Shown: positions 1 through 8,517 of the stretch, piece by piece
Layout of the letters: every line of letters begins with the position of its first letter
Numbering within the stretch: position 1 is the first letter of the stretch
Source: Arcobacteraceae bacterium
GTDB lineage: Bacteria > Campylobacterota > Campylobacteria > Campylobacterales > Arcobacteraceae
Length of the DNA stretch: 64,000 nucleotides
Assembly: GCA_021107755.1 (NCBI GenBank)
Contig: JAIOSF010000018.1
Coordinates: forward strand, 1 to 64,000
Direction of reading: 5' to 3'
The notes under the pieces: generated by a model
What the model saw: only the letters and a program-made list of their open reading frames with translations
What the model was told of the DNA's origin: nothing
Databases searched by the model: none
Program-made: the position numbers and the translations under genes

Positions 1-1452
1 GATAATATTTCCTTGTGCATCTGTTGAAACAAGTTTAACAGTAACACTTTCCATATCAGGTTCAACACCATCATTAGGATTATTAGGTGTGTTTGGTTGA
101 CTGTCATCTATAATTGTTGTTACAACTTTATCATCCCCTAAAATAACATTTTCATACGCTGGTGCTTCAGGGTTTGTAATAGTTACATTATAAACTTCAC
201 CATTATCAGCTAAATAGTCATCTAAAGCATCAGCACTAAATACAACTCCAAGAGGTTGATCTATAATGTTAAGTACACTAAAGTCATTTTCACCGTTTGC
301 TATTGTCCCAATTCTTACTGCTGTATCATCTGTAAAAGTTACATCAGCATTTCCAATTGCATTTTCTATGATGTTTCCATCAGGGTCTTTTGCTACAAGT
401 TTATAGTATGCTTTATCACCCTCTGCTACTTGAGACTCCGTAAGAATATTTCCTTGCGAATCTGTAGGAACTATAGAGATTGTTACTGTATCCTCCGCAC
501 CAGCTGGATTATCTGGTACATCATCAGTAATCGTTGTAGTAACACTACTTTGACCGTAATTTACTTGATCAAATCCACCTGTTGTATTTCCAGTGATAGT
601 AACTTGATAATCTTCAGGGTTTTCTTTGATATAGTCATCTACATTGTCTATACTAAATGGTAAAGATGTAGTAGAACCTGCAGGGATAGTTACTTGAATA
701 GTTTCAAGTACTACATCTCCATTTGTTGTTATATCTGTGATGGTAATATCTACTATCATATCTATAAAAGGAGCTTCTGTAACTGTAAGTTGATAAGTAG
801 CTTCTTCTCCTTCATAAACCGCTGTCATACCAGTAATACTAAGTGTAGTTGAAGTATAAAGTGTACCCGGTGGAGGAGTATTTGTTGGTGGTGTATCTTC
901 AGGGTTTTCGGGTCTTGTACCAGTATCATCTGCTCCATCTGGTGAAGCTTCTTGATCTCTATCTTCTGCACCTAAAAATGCAGTATCAGAGGGACCTCCA
1001 CCTGCTGCAGTTGCAGCCATATTATCAAGTAAAGCTTGGAAGTCATCTATTACTGCCCCTGCAGCAACTGTAGAACCATCTAAAGATAAAGCAGCTTTAA
1101 GTGCTTCTACTATCTCACCACTTTCAAACTCTGGATTATTTAAAGCAGTTTCAATTTGCTTATCACCTTCTGCATTTGTCGAAACACCAAAAATAGTATC
1201 AATACTAAAAGGATCCATAGGGTTGTTTTGTTGAATAAGGTTAGCCATATTGTCAAATGTAATATTTATTCTCTCACCTTCATTAGTGATAAAATATACA
1301 TTCATACCCGTATTATCATTAATTAAATTAAAAGTGTAACTTTGAACACCTGTAAAATAAACATGTTCACCTTGTGTAGGTGCGAAATCCATATTCTTTG
1401 TAACTTCTTGTTCTCTTAAGTCACCGTTTGAACTTCTTATAATCATTTTCAT
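1..1452 (-). CDS. Large repeat adhesin, LapA/RTX type, N-terminal 484 residues (partial)
   Basis: Open from an ATG at 1452 to the window edge with no stop, so the C-terminus is missing. The start follows AAGGGG. Residues 1-140 look like a globular retention-module region. Residues 146-154 read AATAAGGGP, containing TAAG, the kind of di-alanine site cut by LapG proteases in LapA-type adhesins. A Pro/Thr/Asp-rich linker (about 155-195) follows. Then come two divergent beta-sandwich repeats of 100-140 residues, each ending in a TTxxDD motif (near residues 309 and 450), resembling Calx-beta or bacterial Ig-like domains. There is no Sec signal peptide, as expected for type I secretion. The adhesin class and LapG site are inference from motif and layout. 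No lapD or lapG homologue is in the window. Confidence 0.8.
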   Translation of the reverse strand, partial: MKMIIRSSNGDLREQEVTKNMDFAPTQGEHVYFTGVQSYTFNLINDNTGMNVYFITNEGERINITFDNMANLIQQNNPMDPFSIDTIFGVSTNAEGDKQIETALNNPEFESGEIVEALKAALSLDGSTVAAGAVIDDFQALLDNMAATAAGGGPSDTAFLGAEDRDQEASPDGADDTGTRPENPEDTPPTNTPPPGTLYTSTTLSITGMTAVYEGEEATYQLTVTEAPFIDMIVDITITDITTNGDVVLETIQVTIPAGSTTSLPFSIDNVDDYIKENPEDYQVTITGNTTGGFDQVNYGQSSVTTTITDDVPDNPAGAEDTVTISIVPTDSQGNILTESQVAEGDKAYYKLVAKDPDGNIIENAIGNADVTFTDDTAVRIGTIANGENDFSVLNIIDQPLGVVFSADALDDYLADNGEVYNVTITNPEAPAYENVILGDDKVVTTIIDDSQPNTPNNPNDGVEPDMESVTVKLVSTDAQGNII

Positions 1453-1590
1453 AGTAAAACCCCTTGATAATTTTATATGCTAATATTCTAGTAGATAAAA
1501 GTTTCTATTTGGTTGCTTTTTTAAGGAATTTTGTAACTTAATTTATTATTATAAAGTGAATAATTTTTAATTATAATTTAATGGAAAGGA

Positions 1591-1621
1591 AAAGTGATAT
1601 AATGAAATTTTATATCACTTT
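1591..1621 (-). terminator. Hairpin terminator behind prs
   Basis: A perfect 12-bp stem (AAAGTGATATAA with TTATATCACTTT) around a 7-nt loop lies just past the prs stop. On the minus strand it is followed by CTTTTCCTTT. It separates prs from the downstream adhesin gene. TATAAT-like boxes for the adhesin lie beyond it (minus strand, about 1570-1575 and 1548-1553). Confidence 0.65.
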
Positions 1622-1635
1622 ATTAAAAGAATTAT

Positions 1636-2571
1636 TTATTCTGTAGTAAAAATATCATTAACTGATTCGTTATTTGATATTCTTCTAATTGTTTCTGCAA
1701 AAATTTTACTTGCTGTTAAAACTGTGATTTTAGAACACTCTTGTTTTAATGGAATTGTATCAGTTACTACAAGCTCATCTAAAGCACCATTTTCAAGTCG
1801 CTCAAAAGCTGGACCACTTAATACACCATGAGTACAACATGCCATCACTGATGTTGCACCTTTCTTTTTAAGAACTTCTGCAGCTTTTACTAAAGTACCT
1901 GCTGTATCAACCATATCATCTACTAATATAACATCTTTTCCAGTTACATCTCCAATGATATTCATAACTTCAGATTCGTTTGCTTTTTCTCTTCTTTTGT
2001 CAACAATTACAAGTTCAAGTCCAAGTTTTTGAGCATAGTTTCTAGCTCGTGCAACACCACCAATATCTGGACTTGCTATGATTGGATTTGGTAGTTTTTT
2101 TTGTTTCAAATAATCTGTAAAAATAATAGAACCATATAAATTATCAACAGGGATATCAAAGAATCCTTGAATTTGAGCTGCATGTAAATCCACAGTAATA
2201 ACTTGGTCAATTCCAGATCGTTCTATCATAGAAGCGACAAGTTTTGCAGAGATTGGAACTCTTGGAGCTGCTTTTCTATCTTGTCTTGCATATCCAAAAT
2301 ATGGTATAACTGCTGTTACACTTCCAGCATTACTTCTTTTGAATGCGTCTGTCATAATGAGAAGTTCCATTAAGTTGTCATTTGTTGGTGCACAGGTTGG
2401 TTGAACTATATATACATCTCTTCCTCTTACACTCTCTGTGATATTTACATTTATCTCACCATCACTAAATTTATTTAGTTGAATCTCACCTAAACTCACT
2501 TTTAAATAGTCAGCAACTTTTTTAGCAAATTCTGGATTTGCAGACCCAGAAAATAATTTGTAACCCTTCAT
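1636..2571 (-). CDS. prs: Ribose-phosphate pyrophosphokinase
   Basis: Makes PRPP from ribose 5-phosphate and ATP for purine, pyrimidine, His, Trp and NAD synthesis in the cytoplasm. The start MKGYKLFSG at 2571 gives 311 residues, normal for the family, and has AAGGGA just upstream; the open frame extends 19 codons further without a good ribosome site. Visible motifs are FSDGE near the N-terminus, YFGYARQDRK, the catalytic VDLHAAQIQGFF region, and the PRPP-binding loop DIGGVARAR followed by VDDMVDTAGT. It is monocistronic, with a hairpin behind it. Confidence 0.97.
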   Translation of the reverse strand: MKGYKLFSGSANPEFAKKVADYLKVSLGEIQLNKFSDGEINVNITESVRGRDVYIVQPTCAPTNDNLMELLIMTDAFKRSNAGSVTAVIPYFGYARQDRKAAPRVPISAKLVASMIERSGIDQVITVDLHAAQIQGFFDIPVDNLYGSIIFTDYLKQKKLPNPIIASPDIGGVARARNYAQKLGLELVIVDKRREKANESEVMNIIGDVTGKDVILVDDMVDTAGTLVKAAEVLKKKGATSVMACCTHGVLSGPAFERLENGALDELVVTDTIPLKQECSKITVLTASKIFAETIRRISNNESVNDIFTTE

Positions 2572-2661
2572 TGTATCGTCCCTTTTTAATCTATATCTAT
2601 ACTGTTTTTGAATTATAGCTAAAACCACTTTAAGGTATCAAGTACTAAGGTATCTATAGTT

Positions 2662-3198
2662 TTAGCTTATATTTACACTTTTGATAAAATTATCATACTT
2701 ATTAAGTGAAGCCTCATTTTTAGACCACTTTTTTAGTTCTTCAAAATTAACATCATTTTTTTGTGCTACCCAAACAGCTTGAGTTAAACTTTGTGGGTCA
2801 TCCCAATGATAATATGCAGCAAGTCTATCCTTGATACAATCAGTTGGTGTAAGAAGTTTCAGTGTGCCATATTTTGTAGTAAGTTGTTCTATTGTTGTTA
2901 CAGGTGCATCACCAACACCTAGTGGACCTGAAGGAAACTCTATATAAAAAGGTGTCCCTTCATATACAAAGTATTTCCCTTCCTCTTTAAAACCTAAAGA
3001 TTCCATTACTGATTTTATTTTAAAAAAAGTATCATTGTATCTATTGATTAAATCTATATCGTATGAGGTATAATCACCTCTACTATATATCTCTACACAA
3101 GAACCACCAGATAATACAACTTCAATATCTTTTTCTTCAAGTTTAGAACACACATAACTTGCAAGTTCTGGCATACTCATATTTTTAATAGATATCAT
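2662..3198 (-). CDS. Nucleotidyltransferase-fold protein, candidate toxin of a regulator/NTase pair
   Basis: 178 residues. The N-terminus shows the minimal nucleotidyltransferase signature: GGS at 31-33 followed by DID at 47-49. This resembles AbiEii and DUF6036-type proteins. The rest is mixed alpha/beta with TPTDCIKDRLAAYYHW near residue 120, often seen in this group. Its start overlaps the stop of the upstream winged-helix gene by four bases, so the two are translationally coupled. Regulator first, transferase second is the same order as AbiEi-AbiEii toxin-antitoxin systems. Substrate and toxicity are not shown by the sequence; a role as a plain metabolic nucleotidyltransferase is possible. 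Confidence 0.7.
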   Translation of the reverse strand: MISIKNMSMPELASYVCSKLEEKDIEVVLSGGSCVEIYSRGDYTSYDIDLINRYNDTFFKIKSVMESLGFKEEGKYFVYEGTPFYIEFPSGPLGVGDAPVTTIEQLTTKYGTLKLLTPTDCIKDRLAAYYHWDDPQSLTQAVWVAQKNDVNFEELKKWSKNEASLNKYDNFIKSVNIS

Positions 3199-3524
3199 AG
3201 AGGTTTCCCTTGTCTTCTGGGTCTTTTTCTACTCATAGTTAGTTTTTCAATAAGTTCAGGTTTGTAAAATGTTCTAGCTTTTAGAAGTAGACTTTGTAAC
3301 TCTTCTAAAAAAGCATATCTTGGATTAAAACTATATACAACAGTTTTACCAACATTTTGACTAACCAGCACACCACCTAGTTCTAACTTTTCTAATTGTT
3401 TTTGTACAGGATCAAGTCCTATTGTATAAAAGTTTTTAATTTGTGTAGCATATCCAGATTCAAATGCTAAGATATATTGTAAAACTTGCTCCCTGCAAAG
3501 ACTTCCAAAGATTGGTTCTAACAT
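3195..3524 (-). CDS. Winged-helix DNA-binding regulator (ArsR/AbiEi-like)
   Basis: 109 residues. The N-terminal 75 residues fit a winged helix: two helices, a recognition helix around YTIGLDPVQKQLEKLELGG, then a beta-wing GVLVSQNVGKTVVYSFNPR. The C-terminus is basic (SRKRPRRQGK). It is first in a two-gene operon with the nucleotidyltransferase at 2662-3198 (ATGA overlap). A perfect 19-nt palindrome lies 33-51 bases upstream of its start, which points to self-repression. The most likely role is the antitoxin or autorepressor of the pair; this is inference. Confidence 0.7.
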   Translation of the reverse strand: MLEPIFGSLCREQVLQYILAFESGYATQIKNFYTIGLDPVQKQLEKLELGGVLVSQNVGKTVVYSFNPRYAFLEELQSLLLKARTFYKPELIEKLTMSRKRPRRQGKPL

Positions 3525-3549
3525 TTTCTTTTCCTTTGATATATAAAGT

Positions 3550-3576
3550 ATGTTTTATAACATATATTATATGTTA
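3550..3576. promoter_or_regulatory. Probable operator of the winged-helix/NTase operon
   Basis: TAACATATATTATATGTTA at 3558-3576 is a perfect palindrome with 9-bp arms around one base. It overlaps a second inverted repeat, ATGTT-TTAT-AACAT, at 3550-3563. Together they give three alternating ATGTT/AACAT half-sites just upstream of the regulator gene start (3524). Confidence 0.6.
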
Positions 3577-3634
3577 ATATCTTTTAAATGTCAAGTTTAA
3601 AAAAACAGTTCTAGTTATCTATAAGCTATTTTTT

Positions 3635-3642
3635 GATAAAAT
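3635..3642 (+). promoter_or_regulatory. Extended -10 box for tig
   Basis: GATAAAAT preceded by a T-run (TTTTTT) sits 35-42 bases before the tig start. Campylobacterota housekeeping promoters commonly show a TAWAAT box with a T-rich upstream region rather than a clear -35. The same string GATAAAAT recurs before purE. Confidence 0.5.
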
Positions 3643-3676
3643 CAGCCCAAATTATTAAATATGGAGTTCAAACATA

Positions 3677-4978
3677 ATGGAATTTAATGCAAAGAAAATA
3701 GACGAAGCAAACGCAGTTATAACTGCAACACTACAAGCAGCAACAATAGATGAAAGCTTAACAAAGATAGCTAAACAAGCGGCTAAAACACTTGATGTAC
3801 AAGGATTTAGAAAAGGTAAAGTACCTGTTGCAGTTGTAAAAAGCAGATATGCTGAAAAATTACAGCAAGATGCTGAGGGTGAAGCTTTAAGAGCAGTTTT
3901 AAATGAAGCATTAGCAGAGTTAAAAATAGCAAATAGTGATTTAATTGGTGAGCCAGCAATAACAAAGTTTGATAAAAAAGAAAATGGTGATGTGGAAGTT
4001 GAGATTCAAATATCTTCTAGACCACAGTTTGATTTAGGTGACTATAAAGCACTATTACCAGAGATTAAAACAAAAAAAGTAACTGCTAAAGAGATTGATG
4101 AGAAGTTAAATGAGATGGCAGCACACTCTGCTCCATTAGAAAAAATCAAAAGAAAAAGAATGGTGAAAGATGGTGACTTTGCTGTTATTGATTTTGAAGG
4201 TTTCAAAGATGGTGTACCATTTGAAGGTGGAAAAGCTGATGGTCATACATTAGAGATCGGTTCAGGTTCATTTATCCCAGGATTTGAAGAGCAAGTTATC
4301 GGTATGAAATATGAGGAAGAGAAAGAGATCACTGTAACTTTCCCAGAGCAATACCAAGCTGCAAATTTAGCAGGTGCTGAAGTTGTATTTAAAGTAAAAT
4401 TACATGAGATTCAAGAAAAAGCTGCACCTGTAATTGATGATGAGTTTGCTAAAAAAGTATTACCTCAAGAAGAGGGTGCAAATGTTGAAATGTTAAAAGA
4501 GAAAATGAAAGAACAAATCAAAGCAGATAAAACAGCTAAATACTACAACGAAGAGTTAAAACCAGAATATCTTGAAGCACTTGTAGAAAAAGTTGACTTT
4601 GCAGTTCCAACAGCAGTATTAGAGCAAGAGATTAGCCAAGTTCTAAACAACCAAGTAAGAACAATGAGTGATGCAGAGATAAAAGAACTTCAAGAAAACA
4701 AAGATAAAATTGAAGAGATGAGAAAAGAAGCAACTCCAGAAGCTACAAAAAGTGTTAAAGCTACATTTATTATTGATGCTTTAGCAAAAGCAGAAAAAGT
4801 AGAAGTTAGTGATCAAGAAGTTACACAAACATTATACTATGAAGCGATGATGCAAGGTCAAGATGGTCAAGCTTTAATCAAACAATACCAAGAAGCAGGG
4901 TACTTACCAGCTATTAAAATGTCAATGATTGAGCAAAAAGTTATTACTAAACTTTTAGATGAGAAAGCAGGAAAATAA
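3677..4978 (+). CDS. tig: Trigger factor, ribosome-associated chaperone
   Basis: 433 residues, the usual length. The ribosome-docking signature GFRKGKVP lies at residues 43-50. An FKBP-type peptidyl-prolyl isomerase domain follows at about 155-245 ([14 protein letters not shown], then [13 protein letters not shown]), and the helical chaperone arms complete the protein. It binds L23 at the tunnel exit and shields nascent chains. It heads a four-gene operon: its stop overlaps the clpP start by one base, then def and greA. The pairing of trigger factor with ClpP and deformylase links nascent-chain folding, trimming and degradation. Confidence 0.98.
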   Translation: MEFNAKKIDEANAVITATLQAATIDESLTKIAKQAAKTLDVQGFRKGKVPVAVVKSRYAEKLQQDAEGEALRAVLNEALAELKIANSDLIGEPAITKFDKKENGDVEVEIQISSRPQFDLGDYKALLPEIKTKKVTAKEIDEKLNEMAAHSAPLEKIKRKRMVKDGDFAVIDFEGFKDGVPFEGGKADGHTLEIGSGSFIPGFEEQVIGMKYEEEKEITVTFPEQYQAANLAGAEVVFKVKLHEIQEKAAPVIDDEFAKKVLPQEEGANVEMLKEKMKEQIKADKTAKYYNEELKPEYLEALVEKVDFAVPTAVLEQEISQVLNNQVRTMSDAEIKELQENKDKIEEMRKEATPEATKSVKATFIIDALAKAEKVEVSDQEVTQTLYYEAMMQGQDGQALIKQYQEAGYLPAIKMSMIEQKVITKLLDEKAGK

Positions 4979-5562
4979 TGTCTTATATACCAGTTGTTGT
5001 TGAACAAACAGGAAGAGGAGAGAGAAGTTATGATATCTACTCTCGTCTTTTAAAAGATAGAATTATTATGCTAAGTGGTGAAGTAAACGATCAAGTTGCA
5101 TCAACTATTGTGGCACAACTTCTATTTTTAGAAGCGGAAGATCCAGAAAAAGATATCTACCTTTATATAAACTCTCCAGGTGGAGTGGTAACTGCGGGTA
5201 TGTCTATGTTTGATACAATGAACTATATTAAACCAGATATTTGTACTATTTGTATCGGACAAGCTGCTTCTATGGGTGCTTTTTTATTAAGTGCTGGGGC
5301 AAAAGGGAAAAGATACTCTCTTCCACACAGTAGAATTATGATACATCAACCATTAGGTGGAGCACAAGGTCAAGCTACAGATATAGCTATCCAAGCAAAA
5401 GAGATTTTACGAATGAAAGATGAGTTAAATCAACTTTTAGCAGACCATACAGGTCAAGATGTAGAAAAAGTAGCAAAAGATACAGATAGAGATAATTTTA
5501 TGTCAGCACAAGAAGCTTGTGACTACGGAATAGTAGATAAAGTAATAGCTAGACACGAATAG
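4978..5562 (+). CDS. clpP: ATP-dependent Clp protease proteolytic subunit
   Basis: 194 residues. The serine-protease triad is visible as Ser98 (GQAASMGAF), His123 ([16 protein letters not shown]) and Asp172 ([13 protein letters not shown]). The protein forms the barrel-shaped peptidase that works with ClpX, whose gene is in the window at 38073-39311 but not linked. The start overlaps the tig stop (TAATG), with AGGA just upstream inside tig. Transcription is most likely from the tig promoter. Confidence 0.98.
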   Translation: MSYIPVVVEQTGRGERSYDIYSRLLKDRIIMLSGEVNDQVASTIVAQLLFLEAEDPEKDIYLYINSPGGVVTAGMSMFDTMNYIKPDICTICIGQAASMGAFLLSAGAKGKRYSLPHSRIMIHQPLGGAQGQATDIAIQAKEILRMKDELNQLLADHTGQDVEKVAKDTDRDNFMSAQEACDYGIVDKVIARHE

Positions 5563-5571
5563 AGAGTTTTT

Positions 5572-6111
5572 ATGGTTAGAGAGATTATAACATACCCAAA
5601 TCCAATATTGAGAAAAAAATCAAAAGATGTGGAGGTTTTCGATGAAAATCTTCATACTTTGCTAAATGATATGAATGACACGATGATGAGTGCTGGAGGT
5701 GTTGGTCTAGCTGCTATACAAGTAGGGATAGATTTAAATGTTTTAATTATCAATATCCCTATTGATAACGAAGGTGAACTTGATGATGGGATGCAAAAGC
5801 CAGAGAATTTAATCGAGGCTATCAATCCTGTTATTACTCACAAAGATGGTGAACTTGTTTTTAATGAAGGGTGTTTAAGTGTACCGGGATTTCATGCAGA
5901 GGTAAAGCGAGCTGAACATGTGATAGTAGAATACTACAATAGAGATGGTGAAAAACAAACAATGGAAGCGGAAGACTTTTTAGCTGTTGCATGGCAACAT
6001 GAGATGGAACACCTAAGTGGTCATGTTTTTATCGAACATTTATCTTTTTTAAAACGGAAAAAGTTTGAAAAAGAGTGGAAAAGAGAACTCAAAGAGAAAG
6101 GTAAAAAATAA
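5572..6111 (+). CDS. def: Peptide deformylase
   Basis: Removes the formyl group from the starting methionine of new proteins. All three metal-site motifs are present: GVGLAAIQ at 43-50, EGCLS with metal ligand Cys101, and QHEMEHLSG with His143, Glu144 and His147 (HEMEH where HExDH is more usual). 179 residues is typical of type 1 enzymes. It lies nine bases behind clpP and overlaps greA by one base, so it is a member of the tig operon. Confidence 0.97.
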   Translation: MVREIITYPNPILRKKSKDVEVFDENLHTLLNDMNDTMMSAGGVGLAAIQVGIDLNVLIINIPIDNEGELDDGMQKPENLIEAINPVITHKDGELVFNEGCLSVPGFHAEVKRAEHVIVEYYNRDGEKQTMEAEDFLAVAWQHEMEHLSGHVFIEHLSFLKRKKFEKEWKRELKEKGKK

Positions 6112-6599
6112 TGCAAAAAGAACCAATGAGAAGTATAGATTATGATATCCTTACAAAAACTCTTAGTGATATGAAACTAATTGAGAGACCACAAATATTA
6201 GTAGCTATAGAAGAAGCAAGACAACTTGGTGACTTAAAAGAAAATGCAGAATACCATGCAGCAAAAGAAGATCAAGCAAATATAAACAAAAAAATAGCAG
6301 AACTAGAAGACCTTATTACAAGAGTTGTGATAATAGACCCATCAACACTAGCTCACGATAAGATAAGCTTTGGTTCAACTATATCTCTTATAGATGTAGC
6401 TACTGATGAAGAGATAACATACACGATAGTTTCTTCAGCACACAGCAATCCAGATGAGGGAAAAATATCTTTTCACTCTCCACTAGCAAAACAACTTTTA
6501 GGGAAAAGTGTAGGGGATGAGTGTATAGCACAACTTCCAGGTGGAAAAAAAGAGTTTGAGATAGAAGAAGTGTATTATGATGAGGATAGATTGTGTTAG
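6111..6599 (+). CDS. greA: Transcription elongation factor GreA
   Basis: 162 residues. An N-terminal coiled coil holds LGDLKENAEYHAAKEDQ, which carries the acidic tip that reaches the RNA polymerase active site and stimulates cleavage of backtracked RNA. A C-terminal FKBP-like globular domain follows (SFGSTISLIDVATDEE, SPLAKQLLGKSVGDE). The start overlaps the def stop by one base. Met6 is an alternative start. It is the last gene of the tig operon; only a weak 5-bp hairpin (6602-6618) is seen behind it. Confidence 0.96.
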   Translation: MQKEPMRSIDYDILTKTLSDMKLIERPQILVAIEEARQLGDLKENAEYHAAKEDQANINKKIAELEDLITRVVIIDPSTLAHDKISFGSTISLIDVATDEEITYTIVSSAHSNPDEGKISFHSPLAKQLLGKSVGDECIAQLPGGKKEFEIEEVYYDEDRLC

Positions 6600-6660
6600 A
6601 TTCTACTGTTACGGTAGATAAAAAGTACTAAGAAAGCTATTAGCTTCTATAAAGGTGAGA

Positions 6661-7269
6661 ATGTTGAGTAAAACATTAAATTATTATTCAGCAAACGCAC
6701 CATTACTTACTGAACGATATGAACTTGCCGATGTTCAAGAAATCCAAAATTTATTATTAAAAACATTCACGAAAAAAAGTAAACTTTTAGAAATTGGTTG
6801 TGGCTCAGGAAGAGATGCTTTTTTTATGTTTTCTAATGGGTATAATATTACTGCTGTGGATGGTTCTGAAATAATGATTTCAGAATCTAAAAAAATTCAT
6901 CCTGAATTATCAAATAATTTATTTCATAAAATTTTACCAAATGATTTAAATTTTGATATAAAATTTGATGGAGTTTATACTATTGCTACATTGATGCACT
7001 TAGATAAAAATGATATTGAAAAAACTATTCTAAGTATATATGATTTATTAAATCAAAGTGGAAAGTTTTTAATGTCAGTATCTTTATCTAGAGATGATAT
7101 CAATGAAAATGGATTTGATGAAAAAGGTAGATTCTTTCTAATTTTAGAACAAAAAGAATGGTTAAATATGTGTAAAGATGTTGGATTTAAAATACTTAAA
7201 ACTAAAATCAATAAAGATGGTTTAAATAGAGATGGTATCACATGGTTGATTTTAATTTTAGAAAAATAA
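6661..7269 (+). CDS. Class I SAM-dependent methyltransferase
   Basis: 202 residues from the ATG at 6661, which has AAAGGTGAG immediately upstream; a GTG six bases earlier lies inside that ribosome site. Motif I, LLEIGCGSGRD (43-51), binds S-adenosylmethionine and an acidic motif II (AVDGSE) follows. The region GVYTIATLMHLDKNDIEKTI matches the TehB/Methyltransf_25 type. There is no NPPY/DPPY or PC motif, so it does not look like a classical DNA methylase. It ends 15 bases before the HNH nuclease gene and is probably co-transcribed with it. Base composition is lower in GC than the preceding tig operon. Substrate unknown. Confidence 0.8.
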   Translation: MLSKTLNYYSANAPLLTERYELADVQEIQNLLLKTFTKKSKLLEIGCGSGRDAFFMFSNGYNITAVDGSEIMISESKKIHPELSNNLFHKILPNDLNFDIKFDGVYTIATLMHLDKNDIEKTILSIYDLLNQSGKFLMSVSLSRDDINENGFDEKGRFFLILEQKEWLNMCKDVGFKILKTKINKDGLNRDGITWLILILEK

Positions 7270-7284
7270 TGTTAAAGTGATTAT

Positions 7285-8247
7285 ATGAAACAAGATTTAG
7301 AACAATTATTTTTACATATAATTACGAAAGGTAAAAAAGACAATACTTATAAGTTTGCATTAGGAAAATTTTTATTAGAGATTGCTTTTAATTGTACAAT
7401 TATAAAAGAAATAAAAATTTCATATGATGATATTGCGGAAGCTTTTTTAAAGTATTATTGGTTTCAAGAGTGTAAATATAAAATTAAACAAGATTTTAAA
7501 CAAAATTCCCAACCTCAAGTCATTTCAATTATTCAAAACTATTGTGGTACTGAATATATTGCAGATAGTTTTGATATGTATTTTCAAAAACACGATTTTA
7601 AAAATAATATCATTCAAGAGATTAAACAAAAATGTTTATATGATGTAATTCCAAGATTTCAACCAGACGAATCAAATTTATTTTATAAACACCATCATGA
7701 AAAAAGTTTAAAAAAATATAAAATTCCAAAGCAAGAAAAAAGATATATTATTTTTAATGAAAAAGCAGTAGCTTATTTTAAAACTAATTATGAACTTTTT
7801 CATAAAGCACTTATTTTAGAATGGGCTAAATTTTTGGAAAAAACAAATTTTACTCCAAAATTAATAGCAAAGATTGAGAATCTTGGCAAAACTAAAAGAA
7901 GCTCTCTCCTAAAATATAAGAAAATACTACTTTCAATAGATAAATCAAATAAATGTTTTTATTGTGGTTCTAATTTAGATAATAATATTCATGTAGATCA
8001 TTTTATTCCATGGAGTTATGTTTATGATGATGAGATATGGAATTTAGTATTAAGTTGTTCAAGTTGTAATTTAAAAAAGAGTGACTACCTACCTAGTAAA
8101 GATTGTTTAGAAAAAATAAAATTAAGAAATTTTAAATACAATTTTCTACAAGTAAATAAAGATATTGATGAATATTATCATAATTGTAAGAAATCTGGGT
8201 TTTTAGAATACTCTAGTAATTGTAAGCCAATTATCACGGTAGTATAG
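7285..8247 (+). CDS. HNH endonuclease with a family-specific N-terminal region
   Basis: 320 residues. The HNH site is complete: zinc cysteines CFYC (224/227) and CSSC (258/261), HVDHFIPW with His236, Asp238 and His239, and Asn253 in IWNLVLSC. The 210-residue N-terminal part begins with LEQLFLHI...NTYKFALGKFLLEI, a helical, lysine-rich module I associate only loosely with standalone HNH nucleases. The gene is very AT-rich. It follows the methyltransferase by 15 bases and converges on a small XRE gene. A restriction or anti-phage role is plausible; a homing-type nuclease is possible. No methylase of restriction type is present beside it. Confidence 0.8.
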   Translation: MKQDLEQLFLHIITKGKKDNTYKFALGKFLLEIAFNCTIIKEIKISYDDIAEAFLKYYWFQECKYKIKQDFKQNSQPQVISIIQNYCGTEYIADSFDMYFQKHDFKNNIIQEIKQKCLYDVIPRFQPDESNLFYKHHHEKSLKKYKIPKQEKRYIIFNEKAVAYFKTNYELFHKALILEWAKFLEKTNFTPKLIAKIENLGKTKRSSLLKYKKILLSIDKSNKCFYCGSNLDNNIHVDHFIPWSYVYDDEIWNLVLSCSSCNLKKSDYLPSKDCLEKIKLRNFKYNFLQVNKDIDEYYHNCKKSGFLEYSSNCKPIITVV

Positions 8248-8256
8248 ATAATTATA

Positions 8257-8502
8257 TTATTTAAAAAACTCATTCATATTACATTCTAAAACTAAAGAGA
8301 TAAGATATAAATGTTTTAAATTAAAATGTTGTTTTTTTAGATAAAGTTCTGATTGAGAAACTAAACCAACAGATTTAAAGCCTAATGCTTGTGATAATTG
8401 AAGTTGGGTAAGCCCTTTTTCTTCTCTTAATCTTTTTACATTTTTCCCAATATTTATATAAAATTCATCAACTATATTTTCATCTAAATTTTCTATATTC
8501 AC
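8257..8502 (-). CDS. XRE-family helix-turn-helix regulator
   Basis: 81 residues, almost all one Cro/CI-type domain: IGKNVKRLREEKGLTQLQLSQALGF gives helices 1-3, and the C-terminus LYLISLVLECNMNEFF closes the fold. The recognition region (KSVGLVSQSEL) is slightly irregular. It is transcribed away from the gene at 8603, and the 100-base gap between them carries two copies of the same 12-bp palindrome, one at each gene start. It most likely represses both genes. It could also be the controller of the neighbouring HNH pair. Confidence 0.8.
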   Translation of the reverse strand: MNIENLDENIVDEFYINIGKNVKRLREEKGLTQLQLSQALGFKSVGLVSQSELYLKKQHFNLKHLYLISLVLECNMNEFFK

Positions 8503-8517
8503 AATAATCCTAATTAC

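Noticed and set aside
256-1073. Plus-strand ORFs opposite the adhesin gene
   Set aside because: They are low-complexity, Cys/Tyr- or Leu-rich frames opposite a well formed repeat protein on the minus strand, which is open across the whole region.
6661-8502. Classical type II restriction-modification system with controller protein
   Set aside because: The methyltransferase lacks DNA-methylase catalytic motifs (NPPY/DPPY or PC), so the label would overstate what is seen.
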